Shown: positions 1-5,957 of the stretch, in pieces
Position numbering within the stretch: the first letter of the stretch is position 1
Layout: the number at the start of each line of letters is the position of its first letter
DNA from: an uncultured Burkholderiales bacterium
Lineage (GTDB): Bacteria; Pseudomonadota; Gammaproteobacteria; Burkholderiales; Burkholderiaceae_C
DNA length: 7,616 nt
Direction: 5' to 3'
NCBI GenBank assembly: GCA_903953985.1
Contig: CAJBLW010000021.1
Location: 1-7,616, forward strand
Made by a program: the position numbers and the translations under genes
Notes under the pieces: generated by a model
The model's input: the letters and a program-made list of their open reading frames with translations, nothing else
Database searches by the model: none
Told to the model about the DNA's origin: nothing

Positions 1-996
1 AAAATTTCACCATCGGGACTCAATGGCCCGGTGAATTTCAAGATCCCCGAACCCCTGGCGGCCTTGTCGGGTGGGGACATTGCGCTGGATCGGCAGATTG
101 AGCGTGTGGCCAAATTGGTTAACACACCGGTCAGTGTCCTGCTGACCGGCGAAACCGGAACGGGCAAAGAGTATTTTGCCAAGGCAATCCACGAGAGCAG
201 TGAGCGCCGCAAAAAGCCATTTATCGCGGTCAACTGTGCGGCCATTCCAGAGACCTTGATCGAAAGCGAGCTGTTTGGCCACACCGCCGGAAGTTTTTCC
301 GGCTCGGGCAACAAGAGCAAGGTCGGCCTGATACAGGCAGCCCATGGGGGCACGCTGTTCCTTGACGAAATCGGGGACATGCCACTGCCATTGCAGTCCA
401 GGTTGCTGCGGGTTCTGGCTGAGAAAGAGGTGTTGCCGGTGGGGGCGACGCTCCCTACGCCGGTTGATATTCGGGTGATCGCGGCGACACATGTCAATAT
501 TGAGCAACAGGTTCGTGCCGGCAAATTCCGTGACGACCTTTTTTATCGCTTGGCTGGCGCACGGATCAACCTGCCCCCGCTGCGATCCCGCTCCGATTTG
601 CCTTGGCTGATTACGCGGATGCTAGCGATCGGCATCGAAGAACCGAACGATGTTCCGCAGTTGACCCCCGAGACCGAAAGCCTGCTCAATTCCTACAAAT
701 GGCCGGGTAACCTGAGGGAGTTGCGCAACACCATTGATTATGCAAAGGCGGTGTGCACCGATGGCTTTATTGCGTTGGATGACCTGCCAGACGCCATCGG
801 GCAGCGTAGCAACGACGCGCCGCCTATAACCGTCAAGCGGTCGGCAGCCGATGCAACGGACGCGGCCCTGTTGATGCAATACATGCGCGCCGCCAACTGG
901 AACGTGACGCTGGTATCGCGACAACTTTCCGTCTCGCGAATGACGCTTTACCGCCGAATGAAGCGCTACGGGATCGAAATTCCAACGGTGGTTTGA
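1..996 (+). CDS. acoR: AcoR-type sigma54-dependent transcriptional activator, 5' partial
   Basis: This is the C-terminal 331 codons of a bacterial enhancer-binding protein; the frame is open to the left window edge, so the true start and any sensor (GAF-type) domain lie outside. Counting from the GTG at 31, the AAA+ domain shows Walker A GETGTGKE (40-47), Walker B TLFLDEIGDMP (108-118), sensor I AATH (151-154), the arginine-finger stretch FRDDLFYRLA (166-175) and WPGNLREL (224-231). A Fis-type helix-turn-helix follows at about 291-315 (SRQLSVSRMTLYRRM). It should hydrolyse ATP to open sigma54 holoenzyme promoters. The position next to acoXABC and the family architecture suggest AcoR, the acetoin-responsive activator; the signal itself cannot be read here. 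The sigma54-contacting loop, normally GAFTGA, reads GSFSGS (289-306). The GTG at 31 is internal and is not taken as the start. A 73-bp gap separates the gene from the next one. Confidence 0.9.
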   Translation, partial: KISPSGLNGPVNFKIPEPLAALSGGDIALDRQIERVAKLVNTPVSVLLTGETGTGKEYFAKAIHESSERRKKPFIAVNCAAIPETLIESELFGHTAGSFSGSGNKSKVGLIQAAHGGTLFLDEIGDMPLPLQSRLLRVLAEKEVLPVGATLPTPVDIRVIAATHVNIEQQVRAGKFRDDLFYRLAGARINLPPLRSRSDLPWLITRMLAIGIEEPNDVPQLTPETESLLNSYKWPGNLRELRNTIDYAKAVCTDGFIALDDLPDAIGQRSNDAPPITVKRSAADATDAALLMQYMRAANWNVTLVSRQLSVSRMTLYRRMKRYGIEIPTVV

Positions 997-1027
997 CGGT
1001 GCGCATAGCTTCCTGATTTTTTCGTCT

Positions 1028-1042
1028 TGGCATAACTGTTGC
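1028..1042 (+). promoter_or_regulatory. Sigma54 (-24/-12) promoter for the Tpx-like gene
   Basis: TGGCAT-N5-TTGC followed by T closely matches the sigma54 consensus TGGCAC-N5-TTGCW. The invariant GG (1029-1030) and GC (1041-1042) are exactly 10 bp apart. The predicted start of transcription is about 1054, giving a leader of only about 16 nt that still contains the AAAGGAG at 1056-1062. The neighbouring AcoR-type activator is the obvious candidate to drive it. This is a sequence match only; no start site has been mapped. Confidence 0.75.
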
Positions 1043-1043
1043 T

Positions 1044-1067
1044 GAAATCTCCTTCAAAGGAGATTTC
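1044..1067. repeat. Perfect 11-bp inverted repeat covering the RBS of the Tpx-like gene
   Basis: The left arm GAAATCTCCTT (1044-1054) and right arm AAGGAGATTTC (1057-1067) are perfectly complementary around a 2-nt centre (CA). The right arm contains the Shine-Dalgarno sequence of the gene starting at 1070. No T-run follows, so it is not an intrinsic terminator. In a transcript reading through from acoR it would fold and hide the ribosome binding site. In a transcript starting near 1054 from the adjacent sigma54 promoter, almost all of the left arm would be absent. It could instead be a DNA operator. The repeat is seen directly; its role is inferred. Confidence 0.8.
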
Positions 1068-1069
1068 TG

Positions 1070-1594
1070 ATGGCCCGTGTCACTTGTGCTGGCGAGACGC
1101 TTTATACCGACGGCAGTTTTCCCGGGGTAGGGCGGGTGTTGGCCGCCCACACACTGACAGACACCAATTGGGAAGACGTCAAGCTCGATACCTTTGGCGC
1201 AGGCCTTAAAGTGTTGGAGATTTTCCCCAGCATCGAGTCTCCCAAGGCCGCACAAAGCGCCTTGCAACTGTGTGAGATGGCGCGGACTTTCCCTACGTTG
1301 GCGCTTTGCGTTGTGTCCAGCGACTTGCCTTGCGCCTTGCAAGATTGGCGCAGCACGCCGGGCCTCGCTCAGATTATTGCCCTCTCCACTTTCCGAAGCC
1401 CCAAGTTCGTCAGCAGCAATGGCTTGCTGATCTCAAGCGGGCGATTCAAGGGCTTGTGCGCCCGAGCCACCTTGCTCGTTGACGGGAGCGGCAAGGTGCT
1501 CCATGCCCGGCTGGCTTCTGACCTGATGGCCAGTCTGGCTTTGGACGAATTGCGTGAAGTGCTGCAACAGCACTTGATCCCGCAGAAGGTGTGA
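1070..1594 (+). CDS. Thiol peroxidase (Tpx)-fold protein lacking the catalytic cysteines
   Basis: A 174-residue protein that aligns without large gaps along the whole Tpx family (about 168 residues in E. coli). Shared segments are GLKVLEIFPSIES (45-57), SSDLP (83-87), IALSTFRSPKF (103-113) and GLCARATLLVD (128-138). The family's peroxidatic cysteine, found in PSIDTGVC of E. coli Tpx, falls on Ala60 (PSIESPKA), and the threonine of the TxxC motif falls on Ser57. The resolving cysteine position falls on Arg94. The active-site arginine is kept (Arg132). Five other cysteines exist (6, 68, 80, 88, 130), none at a catalytic position. Ordinary 2-Cys peroxidase activity is therefore not expected; a structural, binding or regulatory role is possible. 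The ATG at 1070 has AAAGGAG 7 nt upstream. The gene sits between acoR and acoX with its own sigma54-type promoter, which suggests a role tied to acetoin growth. The reading frame is intact, so it is not called a pseudogene. Confidence 0.82.
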   Translation: MARVTCAGETLYTDGSFPGVGRVLAAHTLTDTNWEDVKLDTFGAGLKVLEIFPSIESPKAAQSALQLCEMARTFPTLALCVVSSDLPCALQDWRSTPGLAQIIALSTFRSPKFVSSNGLLISSGRFKGLCARATLLVDGSGKVLHARLASDLMASLALDELREVLQQHLIPQKV

Positions 1595-1659
1595 CAGTCA
1601 CGCCTGATACGTTGTGATGGTGTTACAGCGGACTGAGACAGTATCACGCGCATGTCACG
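1588..1659. promoter_or_regulatory. Candidate upstream activator (AcoR) binding region with GTGACA-like repeats
   Basis: GGTGTGACAG (1588-1597) and GGTGTTACAG (1619-1628) are near-identical direct repeats starting 31 bp apart, about three helical turns. The same core occurs inverted as TGTCAC at 1653-1658. The first copy also forms a near-perfect dyad with GTCACGCC up to 1604, overlapping the stop codon of the Tpx-like gene. The cluster lies roughly 80-150 bp upstream of the predicted acoX transcription start, the usual range for enhancer-binding-protein sites. Assignment to AcoR is inference. Confidence 0.35.
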
Positions 1660-1714
1660 CAAATATCAGGGTGCTAGGCGGGAAATTGGGGGTAAAAAAG
1701 CGAATTCAAAAAGC

Positions 1715-1729
1715 TGGTATGCAAGTTGC
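1715..1729 (+). promoter_or_regulatory. Sigma54 (-24/-12) promoter for acoXABC
   Basis: TGGTAT-N5-TTGC carries the invariant GG (1716-1717) and GC (1728-1729) with the required 10-bp gap, preceded by C as in the consensus. The predicted transcription start is near 1741, leaving a leader of about 19 nt with the acoX ribosome binding site. A-tracts at about 1693-1712 just upstream could ease looping, and TATCAGGGTGCTA (1664-1676) weakly resembles an IHF site (11 of 13 positions). Acetoin operons of this type are known to depend on sigma54 and AcoR. Confidence 0.75.
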
Positions 1730-1759
1730 GTAGAGCTTGGCATTCATAAAGGATTTTGA

Positions 1760-2788
1760 ATGTCGACTTCGGCTCCAAGCGTAGGCATCATCGCGAACCC
1801 GGTCTCAGCCAGAGACATTCGGCGTGTGATTGCCAACGCCAGCAACTTGCAGACCGCCGACCGGGTCAATATTGTTCTGCGTCTTCTTAGCACCTTGGCC
1901 AGTCTGGGTGTGGGCAAGGTATTCATGATGCCGGACAAGTCGGGCATGCGGCCTTTACTCACAAGGCAGCTTAACCGTGAGTCCCAGTTGGGCCATGGAT
2001 TTCCTGAGGTGGAGTACCTCGATTTTTCGCCCACCTCCACCGTAGAAGATACCTTTCACGCTACGCGACTGATGCGCAAAGCGGGCGTAAAGGCCCTCAT
2101 CGTATTGGGCGGAGATGGCACGCATCGGGCGGTCGCCAGAGAATGCGGCGATGTGCCCATTGCCGGACTTTCCACTGGCACCAATAACGCATTCCCGGAG
2201 ATGCGCGAACCGACGCTCACCGCCATGGCAGTGGGTCTGTACGCCACCGGAAAGCTCAGCCGCACTGAGGCCTTGAGCGGTAACAAGGTGATTGATGTCT
2301 CGATCAACGGCGGAGAGCGAAAAGACATCGCCATCGTCGATGCCGTGATCTCTCACGAGCGGGTCATTGGTGCTCGCGCCTTGTGGCGGCCCGAGAGTCT
2401 GTCCTCGCTCTATTTGACCTACGCCGACCCTGAGGTTATCGGCCTATCGGCCATTGGCGGCTTGTTGCAGCCCACTACCCGGGAAAGCGCCGAAGGTTTG
2501 ATGATTGAGCTCGCCAGTGATACAGCCCAGGCGCAATTCAATTTGCGCTCGCCGATTGCCCCAGGAATGATGCGCGACGTTCCGATTGCGAGCTGGGCGC
2601 CGCTTCATTCAGGCGTGAACTATCCGGTGTCTTTGCCCGCCGGTGTCGTGGCGCTCGATGGCGAGCGTGAGATGGCGTTCAAAGCGGGCGAGACCGTCAC
2701 CATTTCTTTGATTAATCAAGCGTTTTTCACCGTGGATGTAACCCGATGTCTGCAACTTGGTGCAGTCAAAGGGTTATTCCGTTCTTAA
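1760..2788 (+). CDS. acoX: AcoX, NAD kinase-like acetoin catabolism protein
   Basis: A 342-residue protein of the ATP-NAD kinase/diacylglycerol-kinase-like superfamily. The nucleotide-binding motif LGGDGTHR is at 116-123 and a second loop STGTNNAFP at 138-146 resembles the GTxN segment of lipid-kinase-like relatives. A late ALDGERE (299-305) matches the glycine/aspartate turn common in this fold. AcoX is the customary first gene of proteobacterial aco operons. Its biochemical role has not, to my knowledge, been firmly settled, and it is not one of the catalytic subunits of the dehydrogenase complex. The ATG at 1760 has AAAGGA (1748-1753) 6 nt upstream and lies about 19 nt from the predicted sigma54 start, which supports this start and its place as first gene of the operon. 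acoA follows after 25 bp. Confidence 0.9.
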   Translation: MSTSAPSVGIIANPVSARDIRRVIANASNLQTADRVNIVLRLLSTLASLGVGKVFMMPDKSGMRPLLTRQLNRESQLGHGFPEVEYLDFSPTSTVEDTFHATRLMRKAGVKALIVLGGDGTHRAVARECGDVPIAGLSTGTNNAFPEMREPTLTAMAVGLYATGKLSRTEALSGNKVIDVSINGGERKDIAIVDAVISHERVIGARALWRPESLSSLYLTYADPEVIGLSAIGGLLQPTTRESAEGLMIELASDTAQAQFNLRSPIAPGMMRDVPIASWAPLHSGVNYPVSLPAGVVALDGEREMAFKAGETVTISLINQAFFTVDVTRCLQLGAVKGLFRS

Positions 2789-2813
2789 GCCGTCACAACC
2801 AAAGGAGACAACT

Positions 2814-3797
2814 ATGGCAGGCAATCCGTTCTCATTGACCAAAGGTCAGCTACTTGAGGCCTATCGCAAGATGAAAACCATCCGCGAATTCGAGGAACGT
2901 TTACACGTGGACTTCGGGCGCGGCGACATACCTGGATTTGTGCACCTGTACGCGGGTGAAGAGGCATCCGCCACCGGCATCATGGCCCATCTGGGTGACG
3001 GTGACCGCATCGCCAGTACGCACCGCGGCCACGGCCACTGCATTGCGAAAGGCGTGGATGTCATTGAAATGATGAAAGAAATTTACGGCAAAAAGGGGGG
3101 GTCCTGCAATGGCAAGGGCGGCTCCATGCACATCGCCGACCTGAGCAAGGGCATGATGGGTGCCAACGGCATCCTGGGCGCTGGCGCACCGCTGGTATGT
3201 GGCGCCGCTTTGGCGGCCAAGCTCCGCAAAAAAGGCGAAGTGGCCATTTCTTTTGTGGGCGACGGCGCCAGCAACCAAGGCACCTTTCTTGAAAGCCTGA
3301 ACTTGGCTGCGGTGTGGAACCTCCCCACCATTTTTGTGGTTGAAAACAATGGCTATGCAGAGTCAACGTCACGCGATTACGGCGTGGCGGTTGACTCCTA
3401 TGTGGACCGCGCCGCTGGCTTCGGCATGCCCGGTGTCACGGTTGACGGTACCGACTTCTTTGCGGTGCACGAGGCTGCGGGCGAAATCATTCGCCGTGCC
3501 CGCGAGGGTGGCGGTCCCACTTTGCTCGAATGCAAGATGGTGCGCTTCCATGGCCACTTTGAAGGCGATGCCCAAACCTACCGCGGCCCCGGTGAACTCG
3601 AAGACATCCGAGTCAACAAGGACTGCTTGAAGAAGTTCACGGCAGAAGTGACCGAGTCCGGCGTGATTGCTGCGTCCGAGCTCAAGGCCATCGATGACGA
3701 GGTCATGGAATTGATTGAAAAGGCGGTACGCGAAGCCAAGGCTGCACCACTGCCGACACTGGCCGATCTGACCACCGACGTATACGTTAAATACTGA
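2814..3797 (+). CDS. acoA: Acetoin dehydrogenase E1 component, alpha subunit
   Basis: A 327-residue thiamine-diphosphate-dependent E1 alpha subunit. With AcoB it cleaves acetoin, releasing acetaldehyde and passing an acetyl unit to the lipoyl arm of AcoC. Numbering from the ATG at 2814, HRGHGH (70-75) and GKGGSMH (100-106) are typical of the E1 alpha family. The diphosphate/Mg motif begins GDGASNQG at 149 and ends ENNGYA at 177-182. YRGPGE follows in the region of the family's phosphorylation/active-site loop. The frame extends upstream to an ATG at 2757 inside acoX, but AAAGGAGA (2801-2808) precedes the ATG at 2814, and MAGNPFSLTK is a plausible family N terminus, so 2814 is chosen. acoB follows after 18 bp, in the same operon. 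The close neighbour family is pyruvate dehydrogenase E1 alpha; the acoX-acoC context decides for acetoin. Confidence 0.95.
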   Translation: MAGNPFSLTKGQLLEAYRKMKTIREFEERLHVDFGRGDIPGFVHLYAGEEASATGIMAHLGDGDRIASTHRGHGHCIAKGVDVIEMMKEIYGKKGGSCNGKGGSMHIADLSKGMMGANGILGAGAPLVCGAALAAKLRKKGEVAISFVGDGASNQGTFLESLNLAAVWNLPTIFVVENNGYAESTSRDYGVAVDSYVDRAAGFGMPGVTVDGTDFFAVHEAAGEIIRRAREGGGPTLLECKMVRFHGHFEGDAQTYRGPGELEDIRVNKDCLKKFTAEVTESGVIAASELKAIDDEVMELIEKAVREAKAAPLPTLADLTTDVYVKY

Positions 3798-3815
3798 TCC
3801 ATAAGGAGACAAAAA

Positions 3816-4832
3816 ATGGCAAGAAAAATCAGCATGAAGCAAGCGATCAATGAGGCGCTTGATCTGGAAATGGCCCGTGACCCTTCGGTCATCTGCATGG
3901 GTGAAGACATCGTCGGCGGCGCTGGCGGCAACGGCGAGATGGACGCATGGGGCGGCGTGCTCGGCGTGACCAAGGGCCTTTATGCCAAACACGGCGACCG
4001 CTTGATGGATACCCCTTTGAGCGAGAGCGCCTACGTTGGCGCTGCAATCGGTGCGGCAGCCTGTGGCTACCGGCCCGTTGCCGAACTGATGTTCATCGAC
4101 TTCATGGGCGTTTGCTTTGACCAGATTTACAACCAGGCCGCGAAGTTCAAATACATGTTTGGCGGCAAGGCTGAGACGCCGGTGGTAATCCGTGCAATGG
4201 TGGGCGCGGGCTTTCGTGCGGCGGCACAGCACAGCCAGATGCTGACGCCCCTGTTTACCCATATTCCGGGTTTGAAGGTAGTCTGCCCCAGCACGCCCTA
4301 CGACACCAAGGGCTTGCTGATCCAGAGCATTCGCGATAACGACCCCGTCATCTTCTGCGAACACAAGAATCTGTACGGTTTTGAGGGTGAGGTTCCTGAG
4401 GGCAGCTATGCAATTCCGTTTGGCGAAGCGAATATTGTTCGCGAAGGCAAGCACGTCACCATCGTCACCTATGGTTTGATGGTGCACCGTTCTCTTGAGG
4501 CGGCGGCCGAGCTTGCCAAGGAAGGTGTTGAGGTGGAAATCGTAGATTTGCGCACACTGTCGCCCCTGGACATGGACACGGTGCTGGACAGCGTGACCAA
4601 GACCGGCCGACTGGTGTGCGTCGACGAAGCCAGCCCCCGTTGCTCGATTGCGGCAGACATTTCTGCCCAGGTGGTGCAACAGGCTTTTGGTGCGCTCAAG
4701 GCCGGCATTGAGATGGTGACCCCGCCTCATGTGCCGGTTCCGTTCTCGCCAGTCCTGGAAGATTTGTATATCCCCAGTGGTGCGCAAATCGCCGCTGCAG
4801 TCCGCAAGACGCTCCAAGGAGGCCGTAAGTGA
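3816..4832 (+). CDS. acoB: Acetoin dehydrogenase E1 component, beta subunit
   Basis: A 338-residue E1 beta subunit with a transketolase-like pyrimidine-binding domain (about 1-180) followed by the transketolase C-terminal domain (about 200-330). Recognisable segments are MGEDIVGGAGG (28-38), DTPLSE (65-70), AAAQHSQ (135-141), CPSTPYD (157-163) and EHKNLY (182-187). It forms the alpha2beta2 E1 tetramer with AcoA, contributing to the thiamine-diphosphate site and to docking on the E2 core in the cytoplasm. The ATG at 3816 follows AAGGAG (3803-3808) at 7 nt. The stop codon overlaps the GTG start of acoC by 4 nt (GTGA), consistent with translational coupling and matched amounts of E1 and E2. Confidence 0.95.
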   Translation: MARKISMKQAINEALDLEMARDPSVICMGEDIVGGAGGNGEMDAWGGVLGVTKGLYAKHGDRLMDTPLSESAYVGAAIGAAACGYRPVAELMFIDFMGVCFDQIYNQAAKFKYMFGGKAETPVVIRAMVGAGFRAAAQHSQMLTPLFTHIPGLKVVCPSTPYDTKGLLIQSIRDNDPVIFCEHKNLYGFEGEVPEGSYAIPFGEANIVREGKHVTIVTYGLMVHRSLEAAAELAKEGVEVEIVDLRTLSPLDMDTVLDSVTKTGRLVCVDEASPRCSIAADISAQVVQQAFGALKAGIEMVTPPHVPVPFSPVLEDLYIPSGAQIAAAVRKTLQGGRK

Positions 4833-5947
4833 GTTCAGCCATCACGCCTATCATCATGCCCAAGTGGGGCCTGGAAATGCGGGAAGGAACCGTGTCCGAC
4901 TGGCTCGTCGAGGTGGGAACCCGCATCCATGTAGGCATGCCCATTTTGGATGTGGAAACCGACAAGCTCAGCAATTCGGTCGAAGCCCCAGACGCAGGCT
5001 TGCTTAGGCGCCGTATTGCGCAAGCGGGTGAGACACTCCCGGTGCGTGCATTGCTAGGCGTGATGGCGGAGTCCGAGGTCAGTGAGGCAGATATCGACGC
5101 ATTCGTGGCGGCCTTCGAGGTGCCTGCCGTGGGTGCCGACGACGAGGACAGTGGTCCGTCGTATGACTATGCGGAGGTTGAAGGCATCCGGGTGCGTTAT
5201 GCGCGGCGCGGGCCCGAAGAGGGCGTTCCATTAGTGCTGCTGCACGGCTTTGGCGGTGACTTGGGCAATTGGCTTTTCAATATAGACGCGCTGGCCGAAA
5301 GCTTTCCGGTCATCGCGCTGGACCTGCCCGCCCATGGGCAATCCCAGGCCAAATTGCCTGCCAAGTCAATCGCAGGTCTTGCGGACTTTGTCGCACAGTT
5401 GCTGCAGCAGATTGGCGCGAATAAAGTGCACATTGGCGGCCACTCCATGGGCGGCGCTATAGCAACCCAGTTTGCACTGACGCAGCCACAACGCACAGCG
5501 TCTTTGACGCTCATTTGCAGCGCAGGACTGGGGCATGAAATCAACACGGATTACACCGACGGATTTATCGCCGCAAGTAACAAACGAGAGCTCAAGACCG
5601 TAGTCGAGCAATTGTTTGCCAACCCAGAACTGGTGACGCGCAGCCTGGTGGATGATCTGCTGAAATACAAACGGATGGATGGCGTTCCCGAGGCGCTGGA
5701 GGCACTTGGGCAGTCGCTGTTTAGCCAGGGCAAGCAAACCGAAACGCCAGGGCTGAAACTTCAGGGCAACGCCCCGCCGGTTTTGGTGATCTGGGGCGCG
5801 CAGGACCAGGTGATTTCGGCACAGCACGCAGCCAATGCGCCCGCCGGTTCTACCGTTGTGGTACTTGAAGGCGCGGGACACATGGTGATGCTTGAAAAAG
5901 CCAATGAGGTCAACGCGCTGATCAAGAAACACATCGCTTCCCACTAG
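4829..5947 (+). CDS. acoC: Acetoin dehydrogenase E2 component (lipoyl domain plus alpha/beta hydrolase)
   Basis: A 372-residue protein with two domains. The N-terminal lipoyl domain (about 5-80) carries the modification site ETDKLSNSVEAP with Lys46 as the lipoylated residue. After a short acidic linker (about 100-110, DDEDSG), an alpha/beta hydrolase fold runs from about 118 to 370. It shows the oxyanion segment HGFGG (139-143), the nucleophile elbow GHSMGG (204-209, Ser206), a likely acid at Asp326 (GAQDQ) and the base His351 (GAGHMV). This layout is typical of proteobacterial AcoC and differs from the CAT-like core of other 2-oxo-acid dehydrogenase E2s; no clear peripheral-subunit-binding domain is seen. 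It receives the acetyl group and should give acetyl-CoA. The GTG start at 4829 is fixed by a full AAGGAGG (4816-4822) at 6 nt and by the 4-nt overlap with acoB. Confidence 0.94.
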   Translation: MSSAITPIIMPKWGLEMREGTVSDWLVEVGTRIHVGMPILDVETDKLSNSVEAPDAGLLRRRIAQAGETLPVRALLGVMAESEVSEADIDAFVAAFEVPAVGADDEDSGPSYDYAEVEGIRVRYARRGPEEGVPLVLLHGFGGDLGNWLFNIDALAESFPVIALDLPAHGQSQAKLPAKSIAGLADFVAQLLQQIGANKVHIGGHSMGGAIATQFALTQPQRTASLTLICSAGLGHEINTDYTDGFIAASNKRELKTVVEQLFANPELVTRSLVDDLLKYKRMDGVPEALEALGQSLFSQGKQTETPGLKLQGNAPPVLVIWGAQDQVISAQHAANAPAGSTVVVLEGAGHMVMLEKANEVNALIKKHIASH

Positions 5948-5957
5948 GTGCACCGGC

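Noticed and set aside
31..33. GTG at 31 as the start of the activator gene
   Set aside because: The frame is open to position 1, no ribosome binding site is present, and the family needs more N-terminal sequence; the gene is cut by the window edge.
1008..1022. T6 run after acoR (1017-1022) as a terminator
   Set aside because: No stable GC-rich hairpin precedes the T-run.
1588..1604. Hairpin over the end of the Tpx-like gene as an intrinsic terminator
   Set aside because: The stem is only 7 bp with one wobble pair, and no T-run follows. It fits better as part of the repeat cluster upstream of the acoX promoter.
2757..2813. Upstream in-frame ATG for acoA at 2757
   Set aside because: It lies inside the acoX coding sequence and has no ribosome binding site; the ATG at 2814 has AAAGGAGA at the right distance and gives the expected N terminus.
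3369..4817. A 482-codon open frame on the minus strand across acoA and acoB
   Set aside because: It lies wholly opposite two strongly conserved genes, crosses their junction, shows no recognisable family and reads as low-complexity, His/Arg/Gly-rich shadow of GC-biased codons.
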